A stretch of 64,000 bases of DNA from JAWXBA01 sp048499805 (GTDB lineage: Bacteria; Gemmatimonadota; Gemmatimonadetes; Gemmatimonadales; GWC2-71-9): NCBI GenBank assembly GCA_048499805.1, contig JASNZF010000002.1, forward strand, positions 1-64,000, given 5' to 3'. Numbering within the stretch: position 1 is the first letter of the stretch; the number at the start of each line of letters is the position of its first letter. This document shows positions 34,793-44,046 of the stretch, one piece after another. The position numbers were made by a program, and so were the translations under genes. The notes below the pieces were generated by a model, which did not search any database, was not told the origin of the DNA, and saw nothing but the letters and a program-made list of their open reading frames with translations.

Positions 34793-34833
34793 CGGGGCCG
34801 GCACCCGGGCATGACGCCCGGGCACCGGCCCCG
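34793..34833 (-). terminator. Hairpin terminator after susD
   Basis: Outer stem CGGGGCCGG/CCGGCCCCG and inner stem CCCGGGC/GCCCGGG separated by a symmetric CA bulge, loop ATGAC. It lies 46 bases beyond the susD stop. Confidence 0.7.
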
Positions 34834-34878
34834 ATTCCCGCCCGCCGGCCGCAACCTGCGCGGCCAGCGTTCACCTGC

Positions 34879-36333
34879 CTACGGCGTGCACGGCGACGGC
34901 AGGCTGCGCGCGTCGCACTCGGCCGCGGGAACGATCATGTTCTCGAACCGGGAGTCGCCGGCCCGATCCTGCGGCAGCTGCTGGGTCCGGCCATAGCGCC
35001 GGGCGTCGATCCACCGGGTGCCCTGCGCCCACATCAGCGAGTAGGTCCGGTTGTAGAGCAGCTCGGTGACGAAGGCGTCGTTCGCGCTGGCCGTCGTCAG
35101 CGTGGTCGCCGGCAGGCCGCCGGCGTGCTGGCGGACGAGGTTGAGGTCGTCCAGTGCGCCCTGCTTGTTCCCGGTGTTCCACCGGATCTCGGCGCGGAGC
35201 AGGAGCAGCTCCTCGTTGTTGATCCACGGGATCGGGGCGCCGAGGTTCGACGACGCGGGGTTCGTCGTGCTGTTGTAGAGCACCGGCTTGTGGGTGGCGC
35301 TCAGGTCGTTGAGCGTCTTGGTCCGCCCGGCCGCCAGGACCTTCTTGGTGAGCCGGAGGTCCGGGGCCCCGCCGGTCTGGAGCTGGGCGCCGGTCACGAT
35401 GCTGGGATGGACCCAGTACCGGTCGGAGGTGAGGTTCTCCGTGATGGGGTTGGACGGCTCACCCGAGGCGGTCGAATAGAAGTAGTTCACGCCGGTTGAG
35501 AGCGACCCGGGCAAGCCCGCGGTCGTCACGAACGAGGCGTTCATCGCGGTGCTCGCCTGGGCCCAGCAGGCGGTGCAGTTGTTGAAGGTGGCCCGCCGGA
35601 CCAGCATCTTGGCGGCCAGCGCCCGGTTGAACTGGGCGAAGGTGGCCGGGGTGGTGAACCCGGTGTAGCCCGGCGCCACGGTGAAGGGAAACGCCGCACT
35701 GCCCGCGGCCAGGAGGTCGGCATGGGCCTCGTCCATCAGCGCCGAGGCCGCTTCCATCGCCGCACTGAAGCTCACGAACGGCGCGGGTGGCGCGGTGATT
35801 GGCTGGTCGACATCCAGGGGGATGCCCAACTGGCCGGTCCGCACCGCGAGCCGGTGGATGTGCCAGGCCTTCATCGTCTTGGCGAAGCCCGATGACGCCT
35901 TGGCCTCCGCCTCGGAGATCCCGGCCGCCTGGGGCAGCGCGGTCAGGTAGACGTTGATGGTGCGAATGGCGGAGTAGATGCCGAGCCAGATCCCGGAATT
36001 GCGGCCGGTCGGGTCCTGGGGGCCGCGAATCTGCTCGCCGGTTTCCCGGGGGTCGTTGCCGAGCAGGTTGTAGCCCTCACGGCCATAGAGGGCGTAGAAG
36101 GCGATCTCGGTGCCGACATCGTTGTACGCCTGGGCGAAGATGCCGGTGGCGGCCCGGGCCAGGATCGATCGGGTCGGGGCATCGGTCAGGGTGTTCACGG
36201 TCGGGGCGTTGGTGTTCTTGACGTCGAACTCACCGCAGCCGCCGAGCGCCAGTACCCCGACGAGTGCCGCGCCGGTCAGGCCGGCCCGGACATGCAGGCC
36301 CGCGGAGCGGGCGGTCGGATTGGAGGTGGTCAT
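34879..36333 (-). CDS. SusD/RagB-family nutrient-binding lipoprotein
   Basis: A 484-residue outer-membrane lipoprotein. The lipobox is LALGGC (Cys about 34) after a signal peptide. The helical SusD layout shows in IWLGIYSAIRTINVYL, FAKTMKAWHIHRLA, ATFAQFNRALAAKMLVRRATF, INNEELLLLRAEIRWNTGNKQGALDDLNLVRQHAG and a terminal LLYNRTYSLMWAQGTRWIDARRYGR, the tetratricopeptide-like and closing segments of the family. Its ATG shares one base with the SusC stop (TGATG), so the two are coupled. The pair would bind and import oligosaccharides or peptides; the ligand is not predictable. Confidence 0.9.
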   Translation of the reverse strand: MTTSNPTARSAGLHVRAGLTGAALVGVLALGGCGEFDVKNTNAPTVNTLTDAPTRSILARAATGIFAQAYNDVGTEIAFYALYGREGYNLLGNDPRETGEQIRGPQDPTGRNSGIWLGIYSAIRTINVYLTALPQAAGISEAEAKASSGFAKTMKAWHIHRLAVRTGQLGIPLDVDQPITAPPAPFVSFSAAMEAASALMDEAHADLLAAGSAAFPFTVAPGYTGFTTPATFAQFNRALAAKMLVRRATFNNCTACWAQASTAMNASFVTTAGLPGSLSTGVNYFYSTASGEPSNPITENLTSDRYWVHPSIVTGAQLQTGGAPDLRLTKKVLAAGRTKTLNDLSATHKPVLYNSTTNPASSNLGAPIPWINNEELLLLRAEIRWNTGNKQGALDDLNLVRQHAGGLPATTLTTASANDAFVTELLYNRTYSLMWAQGTRWIDARRYGRTQQLPQDRAGDSRFENMIVPAAECDARSLPSPCTP

Positions 36334-39281
36334 CAGAACCCCACTGCAATGTTGAAGAAGACGCTGCGGGTTGGCGGATAGGGACCGATGTCGAGGTTGT
36401 TCCGGACGGCGGCGGCGCCGAAGTTGGCGACCTCCGGGTCGAGCCCGGAGTACTTGGTCGTCATCCACAGGTTCCGGCCGGTCAGGCTGACCCGCATCGT
36501 CTCGAGCCCGAGGTTGAGCGCGCCGACGACGCTGGCGGGCACGTCCACGCCGACCGAGAGTTCGCGCAGCTTGAGGAAGCTGGCATCCTCGATGTACGGG
36601 GCGATCGGGCCCTTGAGGTAGCCCTGGTACCGCTTCTCCCAGGCCGGGGTGCCCCAGTCGGCGGAGTTCCGGCCGTCATCCTCGAGGAACCGGGTCAGGT
36701 TGATGACATCGCCGCCCTGCTGCCAGTCGAGCACGACGCTGATGTTGAGCGAGCGGTAGTTGATGTCGTTCGCGAAGCCGACCCGGAAGTCCGGGGCGGT
36801 GTTGCCGAGCTGGCTGAGCGCCGCGGCGCGGTTGCCGTTCTCGTCGAAGTCGAAGCCCACCAGCTGGGTGATCGGCTTGCCGACCTCGATCCGGGTCCGG
36901 CCGAGGTTGCCGAAGCCGGAGGCCGCCGGGAAGAAGGCCGGCAGGCCGGCCAGGTCGACGACCTCGCTGGTGTAGCGGGTGAAGGTACCCCGCGCCACCC
37001 ACTGGGTCTGGCCCGACTGGATCGGGGTGTAGCCCAGCCCGATCTCGATGCCGGAGTTCTTGATCTTGCCGCCGTTGAAGACCTGGCTGGCGAAGCCCGA
37101 GGACGGGGACGGCACCCGCGAAAGCAGCAGGTTGGTGGTATTGCGGCTGAACCCGGTCAGTTCCCAGGTCAGCCGGCCGTTCATGGCGTTGCCGTCGATG
37201 CCACCCTCGATCTCCTTGAGCCGCTCCGGCTCGACGTTCTCGAAGCCCGAGGCGGTCGCGACGGTGACGCCCTGGGTGCCGCCGAGCTGGGGCGTGCCCA
37301 GGTTGGTGAACTTCTGCCCGAAGATCGGCTGGTTGCCGGTCTCGCCGTAGGCGGCGCGCAGCTTCACTTCACTGCCGGCGCCGACGAGGTCGGTGAAGCG
37401 ATAGGAGCCGGAGAGCTTCGGGAAGACGTAGTACTTGTCCACGTCGCCGTTGACGCTGCTGCGCTCGGCCCGGACGCCCGCCTGCACCAGGAGGCGGTCG
37501 CTCATCATCCGGAGTTCCTCCTGCGCATACAGGGCGAAGGTCCGCTCCTCGGTCAGCGCCTCATTGGCGGTGATGTTGGTGCCCTGGTTCACGTTCCGCT
37601 GGCCGGGGAGCAGGTTCTGCGTCCGGATCTGGAAGGTGTTCAGGCGCCGATCCTCGAACTGCATGCCGAACGCCGTCGTGGCGCTGAAGGAGGCGGCATT
37701 GTAGGTGTGGACGCCGTTCAGGTTCCAGTTGTAGAACCGGCTGCGTCCGCCGCTCTCGATCGACTCCCCGGGCAGCGACTGGGGGCGCTCGAAGAAGAGG
37801 TCATTGGGGGTCCAGACGTCGTTGCTCTGGCTGAAGGCGTCCACGCCGCCGGCGGCCACCAGCCGCAGGCTCTGCTTCGCGGTGGTCCAGGCGTTCCAGC
37901 CGAGGGTCAGGCCGCCGGTGAACCGGTTGGTCTCCTCGTGGTTGACGCCGAGTTCGGTCAGCTGCATCGGGTTGGATTGCACCCCGACCGTCCGGGCCGG
38001 GTAGGTCCCGTCGGCGTTCTTGAGGCTGTTGTCGATGAAGCTCGGGATGTAGGACAGCGCATACCCGTGGCAGCCGTAGTTGTTGCAGTTGTTGTTCCAG
38101 CCCCGGTCGTTCTCGTTGCGGCTGTACACGCTGGAGATCTTCACGTCCACCTTGGGCGTGATGACCTGGTCCAGGTTGATGCGCAGGCTCTGCCGCGTCG
38201 CGCCGGTGTTGCGCTCGATCCCCTCGTCCCGCTTCCAGCCGCCCGAGACGTAATAGCGCGTGTTGGCGGTCCCGCCACTCACGTCGGCCACGGTCTCGTA
38301 GGAGAGGTCGCGGTTGCCGTAGACCTGCTCATACCCGTTGAAGTACGGGTTGGGGTTGTTCGCGAAGAACGGGGCGGCCGCCGCGCCGAACACCGCCACC
38401 GCCGAGTCCTGGGTCCAGCGGCGCAGCTCGGGGAGCCGCAGCGGGCTGAAGACGCCGAACCGCTGGGCGATGTTGGTCCGGGTCCGGCCGGCCTGGCCGC
38501 GGATCGTGGTGATCACCACCACGCCGTTCGAGGCCTTGGACCCGTAGATCGAGGACGCCGCCGCACCCTTGAGGACTTCGATGCTGGCAATGTCCGCCGG
38601 GTTGAGGTCCGCGATGCGATTGACGGCATCCGCCTCGAGGGTGGAACTGGCGGCCGCGTTCGCCAGGCCACGGCCGCTCGGGATGCTGGCATTGGAATAG
38701 ATGACGCCATCGACCACATACAGCGGGTCGAACGCGCCCAGGATCGTGGAGTTGCCGCGAATCTGCATCTGGATGCCGCCGCCGGGGGCGCCGGAATTCG
38801 TCTGCAGGTTGACGCCGGTGATCTTGCCCGTCAGCGCGTTGAGCAGGGTGGGGGAGGAGACCTTGGAGATATCCTCGCCCGAGACATAGGCAATGGCCGT
38901 CGTGGCGCTGCGTCGCTCGATCGTGGTGGCCTGTCCGGTCACGACCACTTCACTCAGCCGGAACACGTCCGTCGCGAGGCCAAAGTCCGCCGTCGACTGG
39001 TTGGCGGCCACCACCGCCTCCATCCGCGTGTACCCGATCGCCCGGGCCTGCAGCCGGACTTCGCCGGACGGGGCCGTGATGGTATAGCGGCCATCCTGGC
39101 CACTGCGCGCGGCCTGATACTGCAGCGCCCCCACCACCGAGACCTCGGCGTCGGGAATCGGGGTGTCGGTTCCGGCCTTGGTCACCCGGCCGGTGATCCG
39201 ACGGTCTTGGGCCAGCAGGGTGGTTGATGTCAGCATCAGCATGACACCAATCCCCGCCTGCCACAGCAAACGCTTGCCCAC
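36333..39281 (-). CDS. SusC/RagA-family TonB-dependent receptor
   Basis: A 982-residue outer-membrane porter. GTG at 39281 is chosen because a perfect AGGAGG lies 4 bases upstream; an ATG at 39344 has nothing. After the signal peptide (MLTSTTLLAQ) come a CarboxypepD_reg-like domain (RRITGRVTKAGTDTPIPDAEVSVVG), a TonB box region (LSEVVVTGQ), a plug with the SusC signatures GVNLQTNSGAPGGG and LKGAAASSIYGSKASNGVVVITT, and a 22-strand barrel to the C-terminus (SVFFNIAVGF). It moves ligand handed over by the downstream SusD partner, powered by TonB-ExbBD, none of which is in this window. Confidence 0.93.
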   Translation of the reverse strand: MGKRLLWQAGIGVMLMLTSTTLLAQDRRITGRVTKAGTDTPIPDAEVSVVGALQYQAARSGQDGRYTITAPSGEVRLQARAIGYTRMEAVVAANQSTADFGLATDVFRLSEVVVTGQATTIERRSATTAIAYVSGEDISKVSSPTLLNALTGKITGVNLQTNSGAPGGGIQMQIRGNSTILGAFDPLYVVDGVIYSNASIPSGRGLANAAASSTLEADAVNRIADLNPADIASIEVLKGAAASSIYGSKASNGVVVITTIRGQAGRTRTNIAQRFGVFSPLRLPELRRWTQDSAVAVFGAAAAPFFANNPNPYFNGYEQVYGNRDLSYETVADVSGGTANTRYYVSGGWKRDEGIERNTGATRQSLRINLDQVITPKVDVKISSVYSRNENDRGWNNNCNNYGCHGYALSYIPSFIDNSLKNADGTYPARTVGVQSNPMQLTELGVNHEETNRFTGGLTLGWNAWTTAKQSLRLVAAGGVDAFSQSNDVWTPNDLFFERPQSLPGESIESGGRSRFYNWNLNGVHTYNAASFSATTAFGMQFEDRRLNTFQIRTQNLLPGQRNVNQGTNITANEALTEERTFALYAQEELRMMSDRLLVQAGVRAERSSVNGDVDKYYVFPKLSGSYRFTDLVGAGSEVKLRAAYGETGNQPIFGQKFTNLGTPQLGGTQGVTVATASGFENVEPERLKEIEGGIDGNAMNGRLTWELTGFSRNTTNLLLSRVPSPSSGFASQVFNGGKIKNSGIEIGLGYTPIQSGQTQWVARGTFTRYTSEVVDLAGLPAFFPAASGFGNLGRTRIEVGKPITQLVGFDFDENGNRAAALSQLGNTAPDFRVGFANDINYRSLNISVVLDWQQGGDVINLTRFLEDDGRNSADWGTPAWEKRYQGYLKGPIAPYIEDASFLKLRELSVGVDVPASVVGALNLGLETMRVSLTGRNLWMTTKYSGLDPEVANFGAAAVRNNLDIGPYPPTRSVFFNIAVGF

Positions 39282-39621
39282 GGGTCCTCCTACTGAAGAA
39301 AGGTTGGTACGTTGACGAACCAGATTCCTGCCAAGTTCCTGCAACCACGTTCCCAGCCGCGATCACCGCCATCCAGGCGGTGCCAAAGCGGTAAGACATA
39401 TCCCGTGCCAGACGTCAGGCGCCGGCAACTCCTTGTGGTGCAATCGCTTCCCCCCAGGTAGAGGGTGCGCCCGTGTCGATCCGACACGCCTTGGCGATGC
39501 CAATCTGATACAAGAGGGTGCCGAACCTGGAAGCGCTTCGATTCTGCTCTGCTGTGGGGTTGCTCAATAGTGCGGCGGAACTTGTCACTCGGCAAGGGGT
39601 CGCGCCCGCCCGCCCATCGGG
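39282..39621. other. Leader and promoter region of susC
   Basis: 340 bases without a convincing gene, between the susC start and the end of the serine hydrolase gene, both on the minus strand. It contains a perfect 15-base hairpin, GTGTCG-ATC-CGACAC (39473-39487), which could be an operator or leader structure. On the minus strand there is a TGGCACGGGATATG stretch that nearly matches a sigma-54 promoter but lacks the -12 GC. No repeat arrays. Confidence 0.5.
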
Positions 39622-41022
39622 TCAGGGCACCCGGGGGATGGCCCGGAGCCCCTGATGCAGGTACGCCACCCGTCCGTCCGGGCCGACCACGGTGGCCAGG
39701 AGCACGGGAGCGTTCGCCCCAGGAGGCGTGATCCCCACCTGGCTTGTTCCGTAGAGTCGGGCCGGCAGCTCGGCGGCGCCCTGCCGAAAGACTAGCGTGC
39801 CATTCCGATCCAGGAATTCCACCGAGGTCGATCCAACGGCGTACCGGCCGACCAGCGACGCGATCTCTGCCGCCGTCGCGTCCCGCGCGGCAGGGGCGGT
39901 TGCCGGGGGAGGGACCTCGCCCAGTGCCAGTTGCGCCGCACGGTCCACCACCGCCTGGAGCTGGCTCCCGGCGCGGTTCGCGAGGACGATCACCGCGAAG
40001 CCCCGCTCGGGCACCATCACGACCTGCGACTGGAACCCGTTGATCGACCCACCATGCTGGAGGGTGGACCACCCGCCGCGTCGGCCGGCCAACAATCCGT
40101 AGCCGTAGCGGGATCCGGTCGCCTCCAGGCCCGGCACCGGAACATGCCCCGTCGTCAGGCGGGCCACCGCGCCGGGGGGCAGGGCCGGGGATCCCGAGGG
40201 GCCCTGCCCACCGGCCATGACGACCTGGGCAAACCGGGCCAGCTCCGTCGCCGTCGACATCAGGAACCCGGCTCCCCATTGCGCCGTGTTCTCCGTGAAC
40301 GGCCGGACCACGGTGGGAGGGGCGCCCGGCGCGCCCTGGTGGCCCTGCGAGAACCGCATGGTCATGGCGACCAGCGGCTTGAAGGTGGACCGGGTCATTC
40401 CGACCGGCTGCAGCACCAGCTCGTCCATCAGGGCGGCGTAGCGCTTCCCACCGGCCCGTTCCGCCACAAACCCGAGCATCGAGTAGCCCGGATTCGAGTA
40501 GGACAGCACCCGGCCGGGTTCGGTGATGAACAGGGTGTCGCCGACCTCGGTCATCACCTCGCCGAGGGCGCCCTCGCCCATCCGGCCATAGGGCACCGCG
40601 TTGTCCAGCCATCCCGCCGTGTGGGTCAGGAGCTGGTGGGCGGTGACCGTTCCCACCCGCTTGCCGGCCAGCTCGGGTACGTACCGGCTGATCGGCGCCT
40701 GGAGGTCGATCCGGCCGGCCTCCGCCAGGTGGGCCAGCAGCGCCCCGGTGAACATCTTGGTCACCGAGCCCACCCGGAAAAGCGTCTCGGTGGTCACCGG
40801 GTCGCCGCGCTCGACGTCGGCGACCCCGAATCCCTTGGCATAGGCAATCCGGCCGCCGACGACCACGGCCACCGAGGCGCCGGGCGTCCCGGTCCGGGCC
40901 AGCTCCGAGACGATCAGGGTGTCAAGCGGGGCGAGGTCCGGAGTGGACTGGGCCGAGGCGGCCGGGAGACCGGGCGCCAGAAGCAGCAGGGCGAGCCAGG
41001 GACCGGTTCGGCGTCGGCTCAC
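39622..41022 (-). CDS. Secreted serine hydrolase (beta-lactamase class C fold)
   Basis: A 466-residue exported protein with signal peptide MSRRRTGPWLALLLLAPGLPAASAQ. Motifs are VGSVTKMFTGAL (SxxK, about 88), YSNPGYSMLGF (YxN, about 175) and LQHGGSINGFQS in the KTG position, followed by a C-terminal beta-rich extension of about 110 residues. The GTG start overlaps the glutamate dehydrogenase stop by 4 bases (GTGA), so translation is coupled. Likely a DD-peptidase-like peptidase or esterase; the link to glutamate dehydrogenase is not obvious. Confidence 0.85.
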   Translation of the reverse strand: MSRRRTGPWLALLLLAPGLPAASAQSTPDLAPLDTLIVSELARTGTPGASVAVVVGGRIAYAKGFGVADVERGDPVTTETLFRVGSVTKMFTGALLAHLAEAGRIDLQAPISRYVPELAGKRVGTVTAHQLLTHTAGWLDNAVPYGRMGEGALGEVMTEVGDTLFITEPGRVLSYSNPGYSMLGFVAERAGGKRYAALMDELVLQPVGMTRSTFKPLVAMTMRFSQGHQGAPGAPPTVVRPFTENTAQWGAGFLMSTATELARFAQVVMAGGQGPSGSPALPPGAVARLTTGHVPVPGLEATGSRYGYGLLAGRRGGWSTLQHGGSINGFQSQVVMVPERGFAVIVLANRAGSQLQAVVDRAAQLALGEVPPPATAPAARDATAAEIASLVGRYAVGSTSVEFLDRNGTLVFRQGAAELPARLYGTSQVGITPPGANAPVLLATVVGPDGRVAYLHQGLRAIPRVP

Positions 41023-42428
41023 GGGAAGATGCCCCGGTCGTCATAGGAGATGGCGATCTTGTTGATCGCGGTCACGAATGCTGCGGTTCGGGCGTCGATC
41101 CCGCCGGCCTGGAGCTGGGTCTCCCGGAGGGTCTGCCATCCGACCACCATGGTCTCCTCGAGCCCGCTGTTGACGATGTCCTCCTCGCCCGCCCCCTGCG
41201 AAAGGCGCCGCCGGTCGGCGGCACTGAACGCCTTGCCGGTGGTGGACTCGATCGCCGCCACGAGCCGGGTATAGACCCCCTCCTCGAACCGCTTCTCCAT
41301 TCGCCCGAACCGGACATGGGAGAGGTTCTTGAGCCATTCGAAATAGGAGACGGTCACGCCCCCGGCATTGAGGTAGATGTCCGGGACGACGAGCACCCCG
41401 CGCGTGGCCAGGATGGCATCGGCATCCGGGGTGGTCGGGCCGTTCGCCCCCTCGGCGATGATCTTGGCCTGGATGCGCGGGGCGTTGTCCCCGGTGAGCT
41501 GGTGCTCGAGCGCCGCCGGGATCAGGATGTCGCAGGGCAGCTCCAACCCGGCCGACCGGTCGGGCAGTGCCGTGCTGCCCGGGAAGCCGATGATCGAGCC
41601 GCTGTTCCGCCGGTGCGCCATGAGCGCCTCGAGGTCCATCCCATCGGGTGCGCTGATCGCTCCCTCGCGCTCGGAGACACCCACCAGCACGGCACCGCCC
41701 TCGCAGCAGAACTTGGCGGCGTGGTACCCGACGTTGCCCAGCCCCTGTACCACGATCCGCTTGCCCCCGATCCCCACCGCCAGTCCCAGCGACGCCATCA
41801 ACCCGGGGTCGGCGCAGAGTTCCTTGAGCCCGAAGAACACCCCGCGCCCGGTGGCCTCGTTCCGGCCCCGGATCCCGCCCTGGGTCACCGGCTTGCCGGT
41901 GACGCAGGCGACGGCGTTGAGCTCGTCGGTCCGGATCTGCTGGTAGGTGTCCACCACCCAGGTCATCTCCTGGGGGCCGGTCCCGTAGTCGGGTGCCGGG
42001 ACATCCAGGCCGGGACCGATGAAGTTCTTGCGGACCAGCTCGAAGGTGTAGCGCCGGGTGATCCGTTCCAGCTCCGCCTGCGAGTACTTGCGCGCGTCGA
42101 TCCGGATCCCCCCCTTGGCCCCGCCGAACGGGACATCCACCACGGCGCACTTGTAGCTCATCAGCGCCGCCAGGGCCTGGACCTCGTCCTCGTTCACGTT
42201 GGGCGCATAGCGAATGCCTCCCTTGGTCGGGGTCCGGTGGTGGCTGTGCTGGGCGCGCCAGGCCGAGATGATCTCGAGTTCGCCGTTGTCCCGGCGGAGC
42301 GGGAAGCTGATCCGGTAGACGGCATTGACCGACTTGATCTGCTCGATCAGCCCGGGCGAGTGCTTGGTGTGCCGGGCCGCCTTGTCGACGACCTGGTTGA
42401 CCGCATCGAAGAACGAGAGGGTAGACAC
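41019..42428 (-). CDS. gdhA: Glutamate dehydrogenase (Glu/Leu/Phe/Val dehydrogenase)
   Basis: A 469-residue cytoplasmic enzyme that interconverts glutamate and 2-oxoglutarate plus ammonia with NAD(P). The substrate region shows TKGGIRYAPNVNEDEVQALAALMSYKCAVVDVPFGGAKGGI, including the catalytic Lys, and PAPDYGTGPQEM. The Rossmann motif is VVQGLGNVGYHAAK, followed by AEGANGPTTPDAD. An Glu in the SEREG stretch after the nucleotide fold cannot settle the cofactor choice. The GTG start has AAGGAG 5 bases upstream. The hut genes about 12 kb away would produce its substrate. Confidence 0.95.
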   Translation of the reverse strand: MSTLSFFDAVNQVVDKAARHTKHSPGLIEQIKSVNAVYRISFPLRRDNGELEIISAWRAQHSHHRTPTKGGIRYAPNVNEDEVQALAALMSYKCAVVDVPFGGAKGGIRIDARKYSQAELERITRRYTFELVRKNFIGPGLDVPAPDYGTGPQEMTWVVDTYQQIRTDELNAVACVTGKPVTQGGIRGRNEATGRGVFFGLKELCADPGLMASLGLAVGIGGKRIVVQGLGNVGYHAAKFCCEGGAVLVGVSEREGAISAPDGMDLEALMAHRRNSGSIIGFPGSTALPDRSAGLELPCDILIPAALEHQLTGDNAPRIQAKIIAEGANGPTTPDADAILATRGVLVVPDIYLNAGGVTVSYFEWLKNLSHVRFGRMEKRFEEGVYTRLVAAIESTTGKAFSAADRRRLSQGAGEEDIVNSGLEETMVVGWQTLRETQLQAGGIDARTAAFVTAINKIAISYDDRGIFP

Positions 42429-42527
42429 GGGACTCCTTGGTGGGGTCCGGGGCGGACCACGGGGGGGCTGGCGCGGGGCGCAATCGTGGATGCCCTTGAG
42501 TAATCGCCAGTTTGGGCTGAAACGGCA

Positions 42528-42554
42528 ACGGCCACCCCGGGGTGGGGTGGCCGT
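42528..42554 (-). terminator. Terminator of the Vgb-like gene
   Basis: A perfect 11-bp stem, ACGGCCACCCC/GGGGTGGCCGT, loop GGGGT. It lies 21 bases after the stop of the gene at 42576. Same hairpin group as those at 21580, 22926 and 33911. Confidence 0.8.
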
Positions 42555-42575
42555 CGGGGCAGGTGGTGGGTGTCG

Positions 42576-43586
42576 TTACGGCTGCAGCCGGGGCGGCCGG
42601 ACCTGGGCGTAGCCGATGGTGTTGTTGTCGGTCCCGAACCAGATCCGCCCGGTGCGCGGGTCGAACTCCATGTGGCGGATCGTCCCTGCTCCACCCGGCA
42701 CCGGCGTGATGCTGATGACCTTCCGGGTCTTGGCATCGAAGCCGACGAACCGGTTGGGCTGCACCCCGGTCTCCACCACCCAGATGCGGTCCTGGTCGTC
42801 CGACATGATGGCGTAGGGCAGGCTGGTCCGCCCCGATGGCAGGGGGAACTCCTCCACCTTGCCGGTCGCGGGGTCGAGGCGCCCCAGGGTGCCCCGGACG
42901 TAGTCGCCGTACCAGACCGTGCCATCCGACGTGAGGGCGATCCGGCGCGGCCGGGCGTCCGTCCAGGGGAGGGTGATCTCGCGCGGCTCCATGGTGGCCG
43001 GGTTGATCGTGCCGATCTTGTTCGTCCCGAACATGTCGTACCAGGGGATGTCATTCTTGTCGACGACAATCCCGTAGGGGCGGGAGCGCGGGGTCTCCAT
43101 CGCCACCAGCCGGGTCTGGCCGGTGGCCGGATCGAGGCGACCCACCATGTTGCTGTTCTGGAGGGTGAACCAGAGCTCGCCCGTGCTGTTGAACGCGATC
43201 GTGTGGGGATCCCGTGCCGCCGAATCGGGCATCATGAAGATCTGGATCTCCCCGGAGCGGGCATCGATCCTCCCGATCCGTCCGTTGCGATTGCCGGTAT
43301 ACCAGGCGTTCCCGGTCCGGTCGATCACCACGGTATGGGGGTTGGTCCCCGGCTCAATCTCGAACCGCTCGAACTTCTCGGTGGTCATGTCGAACCGGGC
43401 GACGTAGTTGCCGGACTGGCCCACGAACCAGACCCGGCCCTGGGGATCCACCGAGGGGTCCCGCGGGCGGGAGCGTTCCCACGGCACCGTCCACTCGCGG
43501 ATCGCGATGGTGTCCGAGGGGGCCTGGGCATGTCCAGGGGCCGGAATGAGGGCGCTGCCGAGGAGCAGGAGCGCGAGTCGCTGCAT
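42576..43586 (-). CDS. Secreted Vgb/NHL-like beta-propeller protein
   Basis: A 336-residue exported protein. ATG at 43586 follows GGAGGAG and the signal peptide ends PGHAQA. The rest is a six- or seven-blade propeller of repeats around DPxTG-K and W-x-G motifs (VDPQGRVWFVGQ, IDRTGNAWYTGN, FNSTGELWFTLQ, LTSDGTVWYGDY), the virginiamycin B lyase/streptogramin lyase-like fold. The catalytic His pair of true Vgb enzymes cannot be confirmed, and most proteins named this way are not antibiotic lyases. It follows the lipoprotein and GDPD genes on the same strand. Confidence 0.8.
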   Translation of the reverse strand: MQRLALLLLGSALIPAPGHAQAPSDTIAIREWTVPWERSRPRDPSVDPQGRVWFVGQSGNYVARFDMTTEKFERFEIEPGTNPHTVVIDRTGNAWYTGNRNGRIGRIDARSGEIQIFMMPDSAARDPHTIAFNSTGELWFTLQNSNMVGRLDPATGQTRLVAMETPRSRPYGIVVDKNDIPWYDMFGTNKIGTINPATMEPREITLPWTDARPRRIALTSDGTVWYGDYVRGTLGRLDPATGKVEEFPLPSGRTSLPYAIMSDDQDRIWVVETGVQPNRFVGFDAKTRKVISITPVPGGAGTIRHMEFDPRTGRIWFGTDNNTIGYAQVRPPRLQP

Positions 43587-43649
43587 GGGGTCTCCTCCAG
43601 ATCGAGGGCCGAACGGGGCGGGGAATGAAGCCCCCTTCATCTCATACGA

Positions 43650-44030
43650 TCAAAACGCCGTGCTGTTGAGGCTCATCAGGAGCTCGTAGACCGCCACCCC
43701 CCCCGCCGCGATGGCCACGTACAGCAGGCTCTTGCCGAGGTTGAACCGCCGCGTCTTGATGGTGCGGATGTCGGACAGGGCGTAGCTCACCCGCTGGACT
43801 GCCTCGGCCCGGGGATGGCCCCGCAGCGAGTCGTCCGAGACCACCGGGCCAAACACCTCGACCTCCCGCTCCGAGCCCAGCGTGATGAGCACCGACCGGG
43901 GCTCCCGCTCCGCCACGACCTGGGCGACGGGGCCGGTCTCGACCCGGTAGGAGGTGCAGCCGACCAGCGTGAGCACCATGGGGAGGGTCGTGGCCAGCAG
44001 TCGAGCGCGGGTCCGGGAGGGGCCGGTCAT
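43650..44030 (-). CDS. Small lipoprotein of unknown function
   Basis: A 126-residue protein. The signal peptide ends in a lipobox, LTLVGC (Cys about 24). The mature part is short and beta-rich (SVLITLGSEREVEVFGPVV, VQRVSYALSDIRTIKTRRFN), then one hydrophobic C-terminal helix (LLYVAIAAGGVAVYELLM). ATG at 44030 lies 16 bases after the GDPD stop. No domain recognised. The C-terminal helix is unusual for a lipoprotein. Confidence 0.65.
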   Translation of the reverse strand: MTGPSRTRARLLATTLPMVLTLVGCTSYRVETGPVAQVVAEREPRSVLITLGSEREVEVFGPVVSDDSLRGHPRAEAVQRVSYALSDIRTIKTRRFNLGKSLLYVAIAAGGVAVYELLMSLNSTAF

Positions 44031-44046
44031 CCAGGGTCCTTTGCAG

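Noticed and set aside
39380..39420. Sigma-54 promoter upstream of susC on the minus strand
   Set aside because: TGGCACG matches the -24 element, but the -12 GC is replaced by GT, and no enhancer-like sites are seen.
24940..41022. Beta-lactamase-fold genes (24940 and 39622) as antibiotic resistance genes
   Set aside because: The motifs are those of the general serine-hydrolase/DD-peptidase family; nothing indicates true beta-lactam hydrolysis.
42576..43586. Streptogramin lyase resistance gene
   Set aside because: Only the propeller fold is supported; catalytic residues of Vgb cannot be confirmed and a signal peptide is present.
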